A DNA stretch of 64,000 nt from Psychroserpens burtonensis DSM 12212 (GTDB lineage: Bacteria; Bacteroidota; Bacteroidia; Flavobacteriales; Flavobacteriaceae). The notes below the pieces were generated by a model. That model saw only the letters and a program-made list of their open reading frames with translations, was not told the DNA's origin and searched no databases. The position numbers and the translations under genes are program-made. Positions 9,251-18,406 of this stretch are shown one piece after another. The stretch's first letter is position 1; each line of letters begins with the position of its first letter. The DNA is taken from the NCBI RefSeq assembly GCF_000425305.1, contig NZ_AUDE01000022.1, positions 1 to 64,000 on the forward strand. The letters are read 5' to 3'.

Positions 9251-9281
9251 CAAATATAGGCTCATTTTTATCATTCACAAA
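9251..9281 (-). promoter_or_regulatory. Promoter of tRNA-Phe
   Basis: On the minus strand, TTTG (9278-9281) is separated by 19 bp from TATATTTG (9251-9258). This matches the Bacteroidetes -33/-7 consensus, 22 bp before the tRNA 5' end. Confidence 0.75.
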
Positions 9282-9419
9282 ACTAAAATTCAAAAAAATA
9301 ATTAATAATTTCATATGAGGTTTAAATCATTGATTTTAACCGAAATAATGTTATAATTTGGTTAATTACTATTCTGATTTGGAGCTGTATTTCGTAAGTT
9401 TAGAGCTTTTAAGGGATAT

Positions 9420-10148
9420 ATGAATTTAATTATTGACGTAGGAAACACATCTATCAAGTTGGCTGTTTTTGATTTAGGTAAGCTTATAGGTAAAGTTGTT
9501 GGCGACATTGGCGATTTTGATATGATGGTAGCGCAGGTGCTAAAATCATATCCTAAAATTGATCAAGCGATTGTGTCTTCCGTAGGAAAATTGAAAACTT
9601 CACATATTGAATCTCTTAAAAATAAAATTACAGTTTTAGAGCTTTCCCATAAACTAAAATTGCCATTTATGAACTTGTATGCTACACCAAAAACATTGGG
9701 AGTAGACCGCATAGCCTTAGTAAGCGCTTCTGTAAAACAGTTTCCAGATAACAATGTATTAATTATTGATGCAGGTACATGTATAACGTATGATTTTATA
9801 AACAAAAAGAACGAATATTTAGGAGGTGCTATTTCTCCGGGTATTAGGTTGCGATATAGAACACTAAATAATTTAACTGCTAATTTACCGTTATTGAATA
9901 CGCAATTGCCCGAAGATATTTTGGGTAACTCTACTCAGAGTTCAATCCATTCAGGAGTTGTGTTTGGAGTTTTAAAAGAAATTGATGGTGTGATTGATGA
10001 ATATGTAAAAAAATATTCGCATTTAACAGTTATTTTAACAGGAGGAGATACCAAATTCTTGTCAAACCAATTAAAAAATAGCATATTTGCCCATTCAAAT
10101 TTTCTTTTAGAAGGTTTGAATTTTATTTTAGAATATAATTCACAATAA
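9420..10148 (+). CDS. coaX: Type III pantothenate kinase
   Basis: Phosphorylates pantothenate in the first step of coenzyme A synthesis. The ASKHA fold is shown by the N-terminal phosphate loop IIDVGNTSIK (residues 4-13), GVDRIALV in the middle, the IIDAGTCITYDFI block with the catalytic aspartate, and GGAISPG. Length is 242 residues, normal for CoaX. The stop codon overlaps the start of the next gene by one base (TAATG), so it probably heads the operon that follows. CoaX is the feedback-insensitive, potassium-dependent type and is the usual form in Bacteroidetes. Confidence 0.95.
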   Translation: MNLIIDVGNTSIKLAVFDLGKLIGKVVGDIGDFDMMVAQVLKSYPKIDQAIVSSVGKLKTSHIESLKNKITVLELSHKLKLPFMNLYATPKTLGVDRIALVSASVKQFPDNNVLIIDAGTCITYDFINKKNEYLGGAISPGIRLRYRTLNNLTANLPLLNTQLPEDILGNSTQSSIHSGVVFGVLKEIDGVIDEYVKKYSHLTVILTGGDTKFLSNQLKNSIFAHSNFLLEGLNFILEYNSQ

Positions 10149-11452
10149 TGATAAAAAAACTTGTAATAGTTTTAGTTGCTTTTTTTGCCATACAATCGTA
10201 CGGTCAGCAAGGTACAGCATCTCCATATTCATTTTACGGAATAGGAACATTGAAATTCAAAGGAACTGTTGAAAACAGAAGTATGGGAGGGTTGAGTATT
10301 TATACAGATAGTATTCATGTCAACTTGAGAAACCCTGCAGCTTATGCTAGTCCAAATCTTACAGTTTGGAACAAAGAAAATAGGCCTATTAAGTTTTCTG
10401 TTGGAGCTAGTAATAACAGTACTACTTTAAATGCTAATTCTGGGGAGGCCGAAGTAAGCTCCACAACTTTTGATTATTTAGCGTTGTCTATGCCCTTAGG
10501 GAAATTTGGATTTGGATTTGGATTAGTCCCTTACTCGGCTGTTGGATATAAGTTAGAAGACACCAATGAAGATGTAATTACGAATAGATATAGTGGTGAA
10601 GGCGGAGTTAACAGAGCATTTCTAGGTTTAGGCTATAGTATTTCAGACAAGCTAAGCGTTGGTGTTGATATGAATTATAACTTCGGAAATATTCAAAACA
10701 CCGCAATTGAGTTTGTTTATGATGACGAAGGTAATTTGGTACAGTATCAATCTAGAGAGAGTAATCGATCAGATTTAAGTGGTCTTAATTTTAATATTGG
10801 TTTGACTTATAGAACCATGATCAATGAAAAGTTAGAACTTCAAGCAGGATTAACCTATTCTCCAAAAAGTGATTTATCCTCAATAAATGAAAGATCTTTT
10901 TCTACAATTGTTATCAATGCAACTAGTGGTCAAGAGTTCCTAGTCAACGAAGTTGATGGGAATTTAGAGGCTGAAGGTTTAGCAGAAACTAACTTAACAT
11001 TACCATCTAGATTTTCATTTGGTGCTGGGATTGGAAAACCTAGAGCATGGTTTGTAGGTGGAGAATATACGCGGCAAAATACAAGTGAATTTGCAAACCC
11101 AATAGTTTCTATACAAAATTCTAATTTTGAAAATGCTTCAAATGTCTCTTTCGGAGGGTTTTTTATTCCAGATTATAATTCTTTTGGAAGCTACTGGAAA
11201 CGAATAACTTATAGGGCTGGTTTCTACTTTGAGAATACTGGTTTAGTTATTAATGATGAAACTATAAATGAGTTTGGCATATCTTTTGGAGTAGGGTTAC
11301 CAGTTGGGAATGTGTTTTCAAATGCCAACCTTGGTGTTGAGTTTGGAAAAAGAGGAACAACAAACCAAAACCTCATCGAAGAAAACTTTTTAAGTCTAAA
11401 AATTAGTTTATCACTAAACGATAGGTGGTTTGAAAAAAGAAAATATAACTAA
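10148..11452 (+). CDS. Outer-membrane beta-barrel protein (FadL-like)
   Basis: 434 residues starting with a signal peptide (MIKKLVIVLVAFFAIQSYGQ, cleavage probably before QQGTAS). It opens with SPYSFYGIGTL, a start often seen in flavobacterial barrel proteins of this locus. The rest is rich in glycine, aromatics and alternating hydrophobic strands typical of an outer-membrane barrel. No substrate can be assigned. It overlaps coaX by one base and is followed by a TPR protein and lptC, so an envelope assembly or lipid transport context is likely. The final residues overlap an alternative upstream start of the next gene. Confidence 0.75.
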   Translation: MIKKLVIVLVAFFAIQSYGQQGTASPYSFYGIGTLKFKGTVENRSMGGLSIYTDSIHVNLRNPAAYASPNLTVWNKENRPIKFSVGASNNSTTLNANSGEAEVSSTTFDYLALSMPLGKFGFGFGLVPYSAVGYKLEDTNEDVITNRYSGEGGVNRAFLGLGYSISDKLSVGVDMNYNFGNIQNTAIEFVYDDEGNLVQYQSRESNRSDLSGLNFNIGLTYRTMINEKLELQAGLTYSPKSDLSSINERSFSTIVINATSGQEFLVNEVDGNLEAEGLAETNLTLPSRFSFGAGIGKPRAWFVGGEYTRQNTSEFANPIVSIQNSNFENASNVSFGGFFIPDYNSFGSYWKRITYRAGFYFENTGLVINDETINEFGISFGVGLPVGNVFSNANLGVEFGKRGTTNQNLIEENFLSLKISLSLNDRWFEKRKYN

Positions 11453-11468
11453 CATAAATTACAAGAAG

Positions 11469-12851
11469 ATGAAAATGAGAATTACTTTAATCGTAGCGGT
11501 GCTTTTAATGGTGACAAACTTTAGTTTTGCTCAGCAAGATGAGGAGTGTATGCTTAATTTAACATTGATGAATGATTATGTTAAGAGTAAGAACTATGAC
11601 GAAGCTTACGAGCCTTGGATGAAAGTTAGAAATAAATGCCCAAAGTTTAATATCGCAATATATAAGTACGGAGAAAAGATTTTAGATCATAAAATCGACA
11701 ATTCTACAGGTGCAGAAAAAACAGCATTCATTTCAGATTATATGGCTTTATTAGATGCTGCGGGAGAGAATTTTGCTAGTAAGTATCCAAAAGGTGAAAT
11801 CGAAGAGGAAAAAGCACTTAAAAAATATGAGAACCAAAAGGATTTAGGTCTAACAGATTACCAAATATTTGAAGCATTTGATTTGGAGTTTAAAAACTAT
11901 AGATCAGATTTCACAAGTACTAAAGGCCTGTATGTGTATTTTACTAAAACTGTAGATTTATTTAAAGCTGGAAAATTTGAGATTCAAAAGGTATTTGATA
12001 AATACGATGATGTTAATGATCAATTAGATGATCTAAATGAAAAGTATGCGATATCATTAAATAAATTAATTGAAAAAGAAGCAGCTGGTACTGCCTTAAC
12101 AAGAACTGAAGGAAAGTATAAAGACTTTTATCAAAGAAAATTAGAAGCTAACGGTAAAATTTCAGGAAGCTTAGATGCTTACATTGGAGATTTAGCTAAC
12201 TGTGAGAATTTAATTCCATTATATAAAAAGGATTTTGAGAATTACAAAAATGATGCGGCTTGGTTAAAAAGAGCAGTAAGTAAAATGTATAATAAAGATT
12301 GTACAGATGATCCTTTATATATTGAATTAGTAAAAGCTTACGATCAAGTAGATCCATCTGCAGAAACAAAGTATTTTGTGTCTACAGTGTTGAGAAAACA
12401 AGGTAAAAATAGCGAAGCAGATAAATATGTTAGAGAGTCTTATGATTTACAAGACGATCCAATCAAGAAAGCGAGAATGGCAAAGAAGATTGCAAATGAT
12501 TTTAAAAAGCAAGGAAGTTACGGTTCTGCAAGAACGTACTATAGAGAGGCATTAAATTTAAATCCTTCTGATGGTACTCCTCACTTATATATTGCATCAA
12601 TGTATGCTAAAAGTGCTAACAATTGTGGTAGTGATAGCTTTAATAAAAGAGCTGTATTCTGGTATGCCGCAGATGAGGCAGAAAGAGCAGGTCAAGTTGA
12701 TCCAGGTTTAAGAAGTAATGCAGCACAAACAGCAACCGCTTATAGAGCAAATGCGCCAACTAAAGGTGAGATATTTTCTGATAATATGGCAGGAAAAACA
12801 ATCACAATTGGATGTTGGATTGGTGGTAGTGTAAAAGTGCCTAATCTATAA
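11469..12851 (+). CDS. Periplasmic tetratricopeptide-repeat protein
   Basis: I place the start at the ATG at 11469, not the in-frame ATG at 11430 that overlaps the previous gene, because MKMRITLIVAVLLMVTNFSFAQQ then forms a clean signal peptide. The 460-residue product is acidic, helical and contains TPR-like repeats, clearest near the C-terminus (GSYGSARTYYREALNLNPSDGTPHLY split over two helices). It is probably exported and acts as a scaffold in the periplasm or at the outer membrane. It is followed immediately by lptC. A specific function is not recognisable. Confidence 0.8.
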   Translation: MKMRITLIVAVLLMVTNFSFAQQDEECMLNLTLMNDYVKSKNYDEAYEPWMKVRNKCPKFNIAIYKYGEKILDHKIDNSTGAEKTAFISDYMALLDAAGENFASKYPKGEIEEEKALKKYENQKDLGLTDYQIFEAFDLEFKNYRSDFTSTKGLYVYFTKTVDLFKAGKFEIQKVFDKYDDVNDQLDDLNEKYAISLNKLIEKEAAGTALTRTEGKYKDFYQRKLEANGKISGSLDAYIGDLANCENLIPLYKKDFENYKNDAAWLKRAVSKMYNKDCTDDPLYIELVKAYDQVDPSAETKYFVSTVLRKQGKNSEADKYVRESYDLQDDPIKKARMAKKIANDFKKQGSYGSARTYYREALNLNPSDGTPHLYIASMYAKSANNCGSDSFNKRAVFWYAADEAERAGQVDPGLRSNAAQTATAYRANAPTKGEIFSDNMAGKTITIGCWIGGSVKVPNL

Positions 12852-13418
12852 ATGAAAAAACAGTTATATATAAAATTAAGCATAGTCACAACCATCGTTG
12901 TGACTATGCTTTTTTCATGTGAAAGCAATCTTAATGACGTTCAACAAATTGGGATACTTCAAAATCAACCTATTGGTGAAGCTAAAAACATTAATTTAAA
13001 GTATACCGAAGCAGAAGACTCTATAGGAAAAGTTATTGCGAACTTAGAAAGCCCTAAGATGTTAGATTATTCTAATCGAGGCTTTTCATTTTCTGAGTTT
13101 CCTGATGGTGTGCGTTTGTCCTTGTATGATGAGAATAATCAAAAAAACGTGGTGCTTGCAGATTATGCTATTGTGTACAATGCTACAGATTTAATTGATC
13201 TACAAGGCAATGTTATTTTAATTACGCCTCAAAAAGACAGCCTGTTTGCAGAGCAGCTCTATTACGATCAAAAGCGAGAATGGTTATTTTCAAATTTACC
13301 AGTACGTTTAAAATCTGCAACAGCCAATAATGGTAATGGCGATATTTTTGACTCAGATACTAAATTCAAAAACTATACAATTCTAGAGGGCAAGGGAGAT
13401 ATGATACTAAAAGATTAA
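12852..13418 (+). CDS. lptC: LptC-like lipopolysaccharide export protein (lipoprotein)
   Basis: 188 residues with an N-terminal hydrophobic segment ending in a lipobox-like TMLFSC (C at about residue 24). The mature region shows features of the LptC/OstA-like fold, such as DYAIVYNATDLIDLQGNVILITPQKDSL, a block typical of flavobacterial LptC. LptC would pass LPS from the inner-membrane LptBFG transporter toward LptA. The ATG directly abuts the stop of the TPR gene. Unusually, the codons for the signal segment form a perfect 15 bp terminator-like hairpin. Assignment rests on motif and gene order, so confidence is moderate. Confidence 0.78.
   Translation: MKKQLYIKLSIVTTIVVTMLFSCESNLNDVQQIGILQNQPIGEAKNINLKYTEAEDSIGKVIANLESPKMLDYSNRGFSFSEFPDGVRLSLYDENNQKNVVLADYAIVYNATDLIDLQGNVILITPQKDSLFAEQLYYDQKREWLFSNLPVRLKSATANNGNGDIFDSDTKFKNYTILEGKGDMILKD
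12878..12915 (+). terminator. Terminator-like hairpin inside the lptC signal sequence
   Basis: AAGCATAGTCACAAC (12878-12892) pairs perfectly with GTTGTGACTATGCTT (12897-12911) across a CATC loop. It is followed by TTTT, making the last stem T and tail a six-T run. This has the form of an intrinsic terminator but lies 26 bp inside the coding region. It could attenuate transcription from the upstream genes into lptC when translation is slow. Confidence 0.7.
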
Positions 13419-13436
13419 ATAATTGTAAAACATCTT

Positions 13437-13444
13437 TATCTTTG
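13437..13444 (+). promoter_or_regulatory. Candidate -7 box upstream of the small membrane protein and CNNM gene
   Basis: TATCTTTG matches the TAnnTTTG consensus, 114 bp before the next ATG. No well-spaced -33 TTTG is present; the nearest TTG is only 11 bp upstream. Confidence 0.4.
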
Positions 13445-13557
13445 TACTCTAATAGTCAAATAGTTTTATGAAACGAGCATGTTAAAAACGTTGTCATTCA
13501 AGAGAATGATGAATAGCGAACAACAGGCGACCGTTTAAAAATAATACATATAAACAC

Positions 13558-13749
13558 ATGAAAATCCTTCAGTTCTTTCAATATATATATCTGTTTTTTG
13601 CAGTATTATTTATTTATGATGGTTTTGTAAGTTGGGGAGAAGACGGTAATAAATCAATGATATCTTTCGTATTTGCCGCCTTAGCAATTTTTATGTTCTT
13701 CTTTAGAAAAAAATTCAAAAATAAATTTGGTAATCGTAAAGGTTCATAG
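13558..13749 (+). CDS. Small two-helix membrane protein, function unknown
   Basis: 63 residues with two hydrophobic helices (about 4-24 and 33-49) and a strongly basic C-terminus (RKKFKNKFGNRKGS). The stop is two bases before the start of the CNNM-family gene, so the pair is almost certainly co-transcribed. Small proteins of this kind are common next to this transporter gene in flavobacteria, but I know of no assigned role. Confidence 0.72.
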   Translation: MKILQFFQYIYLFFAVLFIYDGFVSWGEDGNKSMISFVFAALAIFMFFFRKKFKNKFGNRKGS

Positions 13750-13751
13750 CT

Positions 13752-15038
13752 ATGGATTTAAGCATAGTGATCATTATTGTAATGTTATTGTTCTCGGCTT
13801 TTTTCTCAGGAATGGAAATTGCTTACGTGTCTTCCAATAAGATTCATATAGAAATCGAGAAAAAACAAGGTGATTTTCTCGCTAATATTTTAACACGACT
13901 TACAGCAAAACCTTCAAAATTTATAGCAACTATGCTTATTGGAAACAATATAGCGTTAGTTATTTATGGTTTTTTAATGGGAGACGTTTTGATGCGTTGG
14001 TTTGGAACTATGTCATCAAAATATCAAGTGGTTAACTATTTATTAGCAGACTTAAGCCTTTTGTCACAAACTATAATCTCAACAATTATTATTTTGTTTA
14101 CTGCGGAATTTCTCCCAAAAGTCTTCTTTCAAATCTATGCCAATTCATTCCTAAAGATTTTTGCTTTCCCAGCCTATATCTTTTATGTGCTGTTTTGGTT
14201 TATATCTTCTTTTATTATTTCCATATCAGATATTATCCTCAAACGTTTTTTTAAAACTGAAGGTGACGATGTTCAATTAGCCATGACCAAAGTAGAGCTA
14301 GGGAACTACATTAGTGAACAAATGGAATCTTTAGAAGAGCATGATGAAGTCGATAGTGAAATACAGATTTTTAAGAAGGCGTTGGAGTTTTCCGAAGTAA
14401 AAGCTCGTGAAGTCATGATACCGCGTACAGAGATTGTGGCGGTGGCGGTGAAAGATTCTATTGCCAATATAAGTGCATTGTTCATCGAGTCTGGAATGTC
14501 TAAAATTTTAGTTTATAAGGAGAGTATTGACGATATTTTAGGATATGTCCATTCTTTTGAATTATTTAAAAAGCCTGAAACTATAAAGTCTATTGTTAAA
14601 CCAGTGGTTTACGTGCCAGCAACTATGTTGGTCAAAGACGTACTCAGTATTTTGACTAAAAAACGTAAGAGTATGGCAGTTGTAATAGATGAATATGGAG
14701 GAACTGCTGGGATAATGACCATAGAAGATATTGTAGAAGAGCTTGTTGGAGAAATAGAAGATGAACACGATATGGTGGCTTTGATAGAAGAAAAAATAGA
14801 CACCAATAATTATAAGTTTTCTGCACGTTTAGAAGTAGATTACATTAATGAGACTTATAAGCTCAATCTTCCTGATGGTGAGAATTATGAAACTCTAGGA
14901 GGTCTTATCGTAGATGAAACTGAAGAAATTCCTCAAATACATGATCAAATCACTATTGGAAGCTTTAAATTCACCATTTTAGAGGTGTCTTCTACTAAAA
15001 TTGATTTGGTTACACTTCAAATTATTGATCACTATTAA
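13752..15038 (+). CDS. CNNM/CorC-family transporter with CBS domains (hemolysin-like)
   Basis: Domain order is typical. An N-terminal DUF21/CNNM membrane domain with about four helices (residues 1-155) is followed by two CBS domains (about 210-325, including REVMIPRTEIVAV and DEYGGTAGIMTIEDI). A C-terminal CorC/HlyC-type domain comes last (about 350-428, with FSARLEVDYIN and ETLGGLIVDE). The family is linked to magnesium and cobalt handling or efflux and is often mis-named hemolysin. Length of 428 residues is normal. The gene is 2 bp from the preceding small membrane protein. Confidence 0.9.
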   Translation: MDLSIVIIIVMLLFSAFFSGMEIAYVSSNKIHIEIEKKQGDFLANILTRLTAKPSKFIATMLIGNNIALVIYGFLMGDVLMRWFGTMSSKYQVVNYLLADLSLLSQTIISTIIILFTAEFLPKVFFQIYANSFLKIFAFPAYIFYVLFWFISSFIISISDIILKRFFKTEGDDVQLAMTKVELGNYISEQMESLEEHDEVDSEIQIFKKALEFSEVKAREVMIPRTEIVAVAVKDSIANISALFIESGMSKILVYKESIDDILGYVHSFELFKKPETIKSIVKPVVYVPATMLVKDVLSILTKKRKSMAVVIDEYGGTAGIMTIEDIVEELVGEIEDEHDMVALIEEKIDTNNYKFSARLEVDYINETYKLNLPDGENYETLGGLIVDETEEIPQIHDQITIGSFKFTILEVSSTKIDLVTLQIIDHY

Positions 15039-15170
15039 AATAGCGATTTGTTCTGCGCCATGATGGTTCAATTATAACTTTAAATTCAAGATTTGATCAA
15101 CATTCGATGAAACCTACTATAAATCGGTAATAAAAACAGACATCTATTTTTATTATTTGATAGAAAATGG

Positions 15171-15178
15171 TATTTTCG
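15171..15178 (+). promoter_or_regulatory. Candidate -7 box of ppiD
   Basis: TATTTTCG, a one-base variant of TAnnTTTG, lies 32 bp before the ppiD ATG. The same TAnnTTCG form precedes yqeY and the thioredoxin-like gene. No correctly spaced TTTG is seen; one lies 11 bp upstream. Confidence 0.35.
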
Positions 15179-15210
15179 CCCACTTATAATTCGATAAATT
15201 TTACAAAAAA

Positions 15211-17370
15211 ATGGCAGTTTTAAATAAAATTAGACAACGTTCACTGTTTTTGATATTAATCATAGCACTAGCGTTATTTTCATTTGTACTTGCAGATCTA
15301 TTTAAAAATAGTGATGCATTATTGGGTACAGCTCAGGATGTTGTAGCGAGTGTTAATGGTAAAAACATTGATAGAATAGACTTCATGTCTAAGGTTGAAA
15401 ATATGCAGAGACAATTAGGTCCTAATGCTACGTCTACCCAAGCAATGAATAGAGTTTATGACCAAGAAGTACGTCGTGCGGTAATGAATACGCAGTTTGA
15501 GGATTTAGGCATGACTGTTGAACAGGATCAAATGAAAGATTTGATTAAGCAAAATTTTGGAACGTATACAGAGTTTCAAAATGAAGTAGGTCTTTTTGAT
15601 GAGAATAAATTAACAGAATTTGTCGCTAACCTTAAAGCGATATATCCAGAGCGTTCTGTTCTTGGAACCTTTCAGTTAAATTATGACGATTGGGTCAATA
15701 GTGAAAATTCTATTGCTATTGGTGCTCAAGAAAGAGCTTACTTTAATATGGTTAAGGCCGGAGTTAATGCAACATTAAATGAAGCTGAGGTAGAGTATCT
15801 TTTAGAGAACTCTACTAGAGACATTAGATATGTTCAAATACCTTACTCAACAATTAACGATAGCTTAATAGATATTACTAAAAGTGACATCAATGCTTAT
15901 ATCAATAATAACAAAGCGCAATTTGAAGTTGATGCATCTCGCGACATCGTTTTTGTCGAGTTTAAAGAGGCAGCTAGTTTAGATGATGAAAATAATTTAA
16001 AAAATGATCTTGAAGTTTTCGTAACTGGTAAAGCTGTTTTTGAAAATGGTAAGAATGATACGATTGTAGCTTTTAGAAATGTAAAGGAGGCAAATTTAGA
16101 AAGTTATGTTAACTACGTAGCAGCTTCAGATGACAACTATAACGATGCATTTGTTAAAAAATCTGCATTACCAGCAGTGGTTGCAGATACATTATTCAAG
16201 TTAAATGTAGGAGATGTTTATGGTCCTTACAAAGATGGTGCGATGATGAAGTTAACTAAGATGGTCGCAACAAAGCAAATGCCAGATTCAGCTAAAGTTC
16301 GTCATATTTTAATTCCGCATGTTGGAGCATCAAGTGCTACACCAGATGTGCTACAAACAGTCGAACAAGCAAAAATAACTGCAGATAGCGTATTAGCTAT
16401 TGTAAAAGCAAACCGTTCTAAATTTCCGGAGTTAGTTACTGCATTGTCATCAGATCAAGGAAGTGTTGATAAAGGTGGTGTTTATGATTTTCACCCCAGC
16501 ACACAAATGGTGAAACCCTTTAGTGACTTTGAATTTCAAAATAATGTTGGTGATATAGATGTTGTACAAACCCAATTTGGTTTTCATATTATTGAAATAT
16601 TAGATCAAAAAGGAGCCTCTAAGGCTGTCAAGGTCGCTACAATTGTAAGAAATATTGAGCCGTCAACAGAAACTATTGATAATGTATTTACTGAAGCTTC
16701 AAAATTTGAGCTTTCAGTTCAAGGTGCTGTTTTTCAAGATATAGCAACAGAACGTAAACTTGCTGTGAAACCTGTGAGTGGTATTAAGGTTTTAGATGAA
16801 CAAATACCAGGACTAGGAAGTCAAAGAGGTATGGTAAAATGGGCGTTTGAAAACGGAACTAAGGTAGGTGATTTTAAGCGTTTTACAATTCCTGGAGGTG
16901 GTTACGCAGTTGCACAAGTTACCAAAATAAGCAAGAAAGGTTTAATGGATCCAGAAACAGCTTCTGCATCTGTACTTGGTGATATTAGAAAAGAAAAGAA
17001 AGCCAAATTGATTCGTGATAAAGTTATTGGAACTACTGTAGATGAGGTTTCTAAAAATCAATCTAGGCCAACAAGTAATTCTGCTGCTGTGAATATGAAA
17101 AACCCAACAATTACGGGTGCTGGTTTAGAGCCTAAAGTTGTAGGTACAGCTTTTGGATTAAAAGATGGGGAAACTTCAGGTTTAATAGATGGAGATAGAG
17201 GTGTTTATATGGTCTCTGTTTCTAATATTCAAGAAGCAGCCAAACTAGAAAACTATCAATCGATGGCCAGTCGCTTAAGTGCCACAAGGTCAAGTGCAGT
17301 TCAGACTAAAGTATATAATGCTTTAAAAGAAACGGCAGATATTGAAGACAATAGAGCTTCGTTCTACTAG
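15211..17370 (+). CDS. ppiD: Periplasmic peptidyl-prolyl isomerase, PpiD/SurA-like
   Basis: 719 residues anchored by a single N-terminal membrane helix (about residues 12-30). A SurA-type N-terminal chaperone region follows (about 40-200). The parvulin rotamase domain spans roughly residues 345-470 and begins with AKVRHILIPH; DKGGVYDF and FGFHIIEI are also visible. A second, degenerate rotamase-like region follows. It helps fold exported and outer-membrane proteins. It is transcribed alone, ending in a strong terminator shared with the convergent kinase gene. Confidence 0.9.
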   Translation: MAVLNKIRQRSLFLILIIALALFSFVLADLFKNSDALLGTAQDVVASVNGKNIDRIDFMSKVENMQRQLGPNATSTQAMNRVYDQEVRRAVMNTQFEDLGMTVEQDQMKDLIKQNFGTYTEFQNEVGLFDENKLTEFVANLKAIYPERSVLGTFQLNYDDWVNSENSIAIGAQERAYFNMVKAGVNATLNEAEVEYLLENSTRDIRYVQIPYSTINDSLIDITKSDINAYINNNKAQFEVDASRDIVFVEFKEAASLDDENNLKNDLEVFVTGKAVFENGKNDTIVAFRNVKEANLESYVNYVAASDDNYNDAFVKKSALPAVVADTLFKLNVGDVYGPYKDGAMMKLTKMVATKQMPDSAKVRHILIPHVGASSATPDVLQTVEQAKITADSVLAIVKANRSKFPELVTALSSDQGSVDKGGVYDFHPSTQMVKPFSDFEFQNNVGDIDVVQTQFGFHIIEILDQKGASKAVKVATIVRNIEPSTETIDNVFTEASKFELSVQGAVFQDIATERKLAVKPVSGIKVLDEQIPGLGSQRGMVKWAFENGTKVGDFKRFTIPGGGYAVAQVTKISKKGLMDPETASASVLGDIRKEKKAKLIRDKVIGTTVDEVSKNQSRPTSNSAAVNMKNPTITGAGLEPKVVGTAFGLKDGETSGLIDGDRGVYMVSVSNIQEAAKLENYQSMASRLSATRSSAVQTKVYNALKETADIEDNRASFY

Positions 17371-17387
17371 TCTTTTTAAAAATATAT

Positions 17388-17423
17388 AAAAAAAAGCTCC
17401 ACATATTGTAGAGCTTTTTTTTT
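17388..17423 (+). terminator. Bidirectional terminator between ppiD and the GHMP kinase gene
   Basis: A-rich AAAAAAAAGCTC pairs with GAGCTTTTTTTT around a short loop. T-runs exist on both strands, so it can serve both convergent transcripts. Confidence 0.85.
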
Positions 17424-17455
17424 GATATCATTTGGATAATAATAGGATGTGAATT

Positions 17456-18406
17456 TTAATTCGTTTTTAAAACCATTTCAGAATACGATAAAATTGTCGT
17501 GTACCCTTTAGATTTAAAATAAGCAGTTGGATTGTCTTCTGTAGCGACCATAACAAAGTCTCCTCCCCAAGCGCCTAAGCTTTTTATACTGCCTTTGAAA
17601 TCGTTAAACAGACGTGTTTTGATTGGTGTTTCTTTTATGATTTCTGAAATGAGCTGTTCATGTTCGCTCATTAAGTTTTGAAACTCACTAAGTGTCTCGC
17701 ACGCAATCATACTTTGGCTTATCACATTGACTCCTACAATTGAAGAGGATACGTCTGAGTTGTGCGCTCTGTATTGTTTAATCCCATCACGACTGTTCTG
17801 CTTTTGATTAAGATGAACAAAGTAAATGTGATTTTTAAAGCTAGGATTGAAATCAACAGCGGTAATTAATTGTTCGTTGTCATTTGGAGTAGAGCGAGAA
17901 ATATCAACTTTATTTAACTGAAAGATTAAACTTCCAGTGGCCTTAGCACATGCAATGTCATAACCACTTCCTCCAAATGTTAATTCTAATAGAGCATAAG
18001 CATCTACCTCTGCCCAGCTAGCAATATTAGAAATTAATGTGGATGACGTTCCAAGTCCCCAGTTTTTAGGAAACCCTAACTCTGTTGTGATTTGATATCC
18101 TTCAGCGTCATTTAAAAACTCTGGGTTAAGTTGTTTTGCCGCATTCAATATCTGCAATAACCGATCTGATATGTCATCGAGAGGAGTTAGCGATGAAGTA
18201 ATATTTTTATGATGTAGTCTAAATTCAGTTTTAAACCAAATAGTCCCATGTTCATCTAAACTAGTCCATTTAAGTAGTCCGTCTTTCCCTTTTTCTATAT
18301 TTAAGGATTGACCGTAAATACTCGGAACAGCCAATGCAATTGCACCATCAAGAACTACATATTCTCCTGTTAGTAATAATTTTCCGTGACTGTAGAAGCT
18401 TTTCAT
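17456..18406 (-). CDS. GYDIA-family GHMP kinase (mevalonate-pathway type)
   Basis: GHMP-superfamily small-molecule kinase. The N-terminal SHGKLLLTGEYVVLDGAIAL resembles the start of mevalonate and phosphomevalonate kinases. The ATP loop GLGTSSTLISN is a variant of the GLGSSAA motif, and GYDIACAKATG is the signature that names this Bacteroidetes family. 316 residues. It begins exactly one base upstream of the stop codon of HMG-CoA reductase on the same strand, so the two form an operon. Together they point to isoprenoid synthesis from HMG-CoA. Whether the substrate is mevalonate or a phosphorylated form is not decided by the sequence. Confidence 0.85.
   Translation of the reverse strand: MKSFYSHGKLLLTGEYVVLDGAIALAVPSIYGQSLNIEKGKDGLLKWTSLDEHGTIWFKTEFRLHHKNITSSLTPLDDISDRLLQILNAAKQLNPEFLNDAEGYQITTELGFPKNWGLGTSSTLISNIASWAEVDAYALLELTFGGSGYDIACAKATGSLIFQLNKVDISRSTPNDNEQLITAVDFNPSFKNHIYFVHLNQKQNSRDGIKQYRAHNSDVSSSIVGVNVISQSMIACETLSEFQNLMSEHEQLISEIIKETPIKTRLFNDFKGSIKSLGAWGGDFVMVATEDNPTAYFKSKGYTTILSYSEMVLKTN

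Noticed and set aside
11430-11468. Upstream start of the TPR protein overlapping the barrel gene
   Set aside because: The ATG at 11469 places the signal peptide at the N-terminus; the extension is polar.
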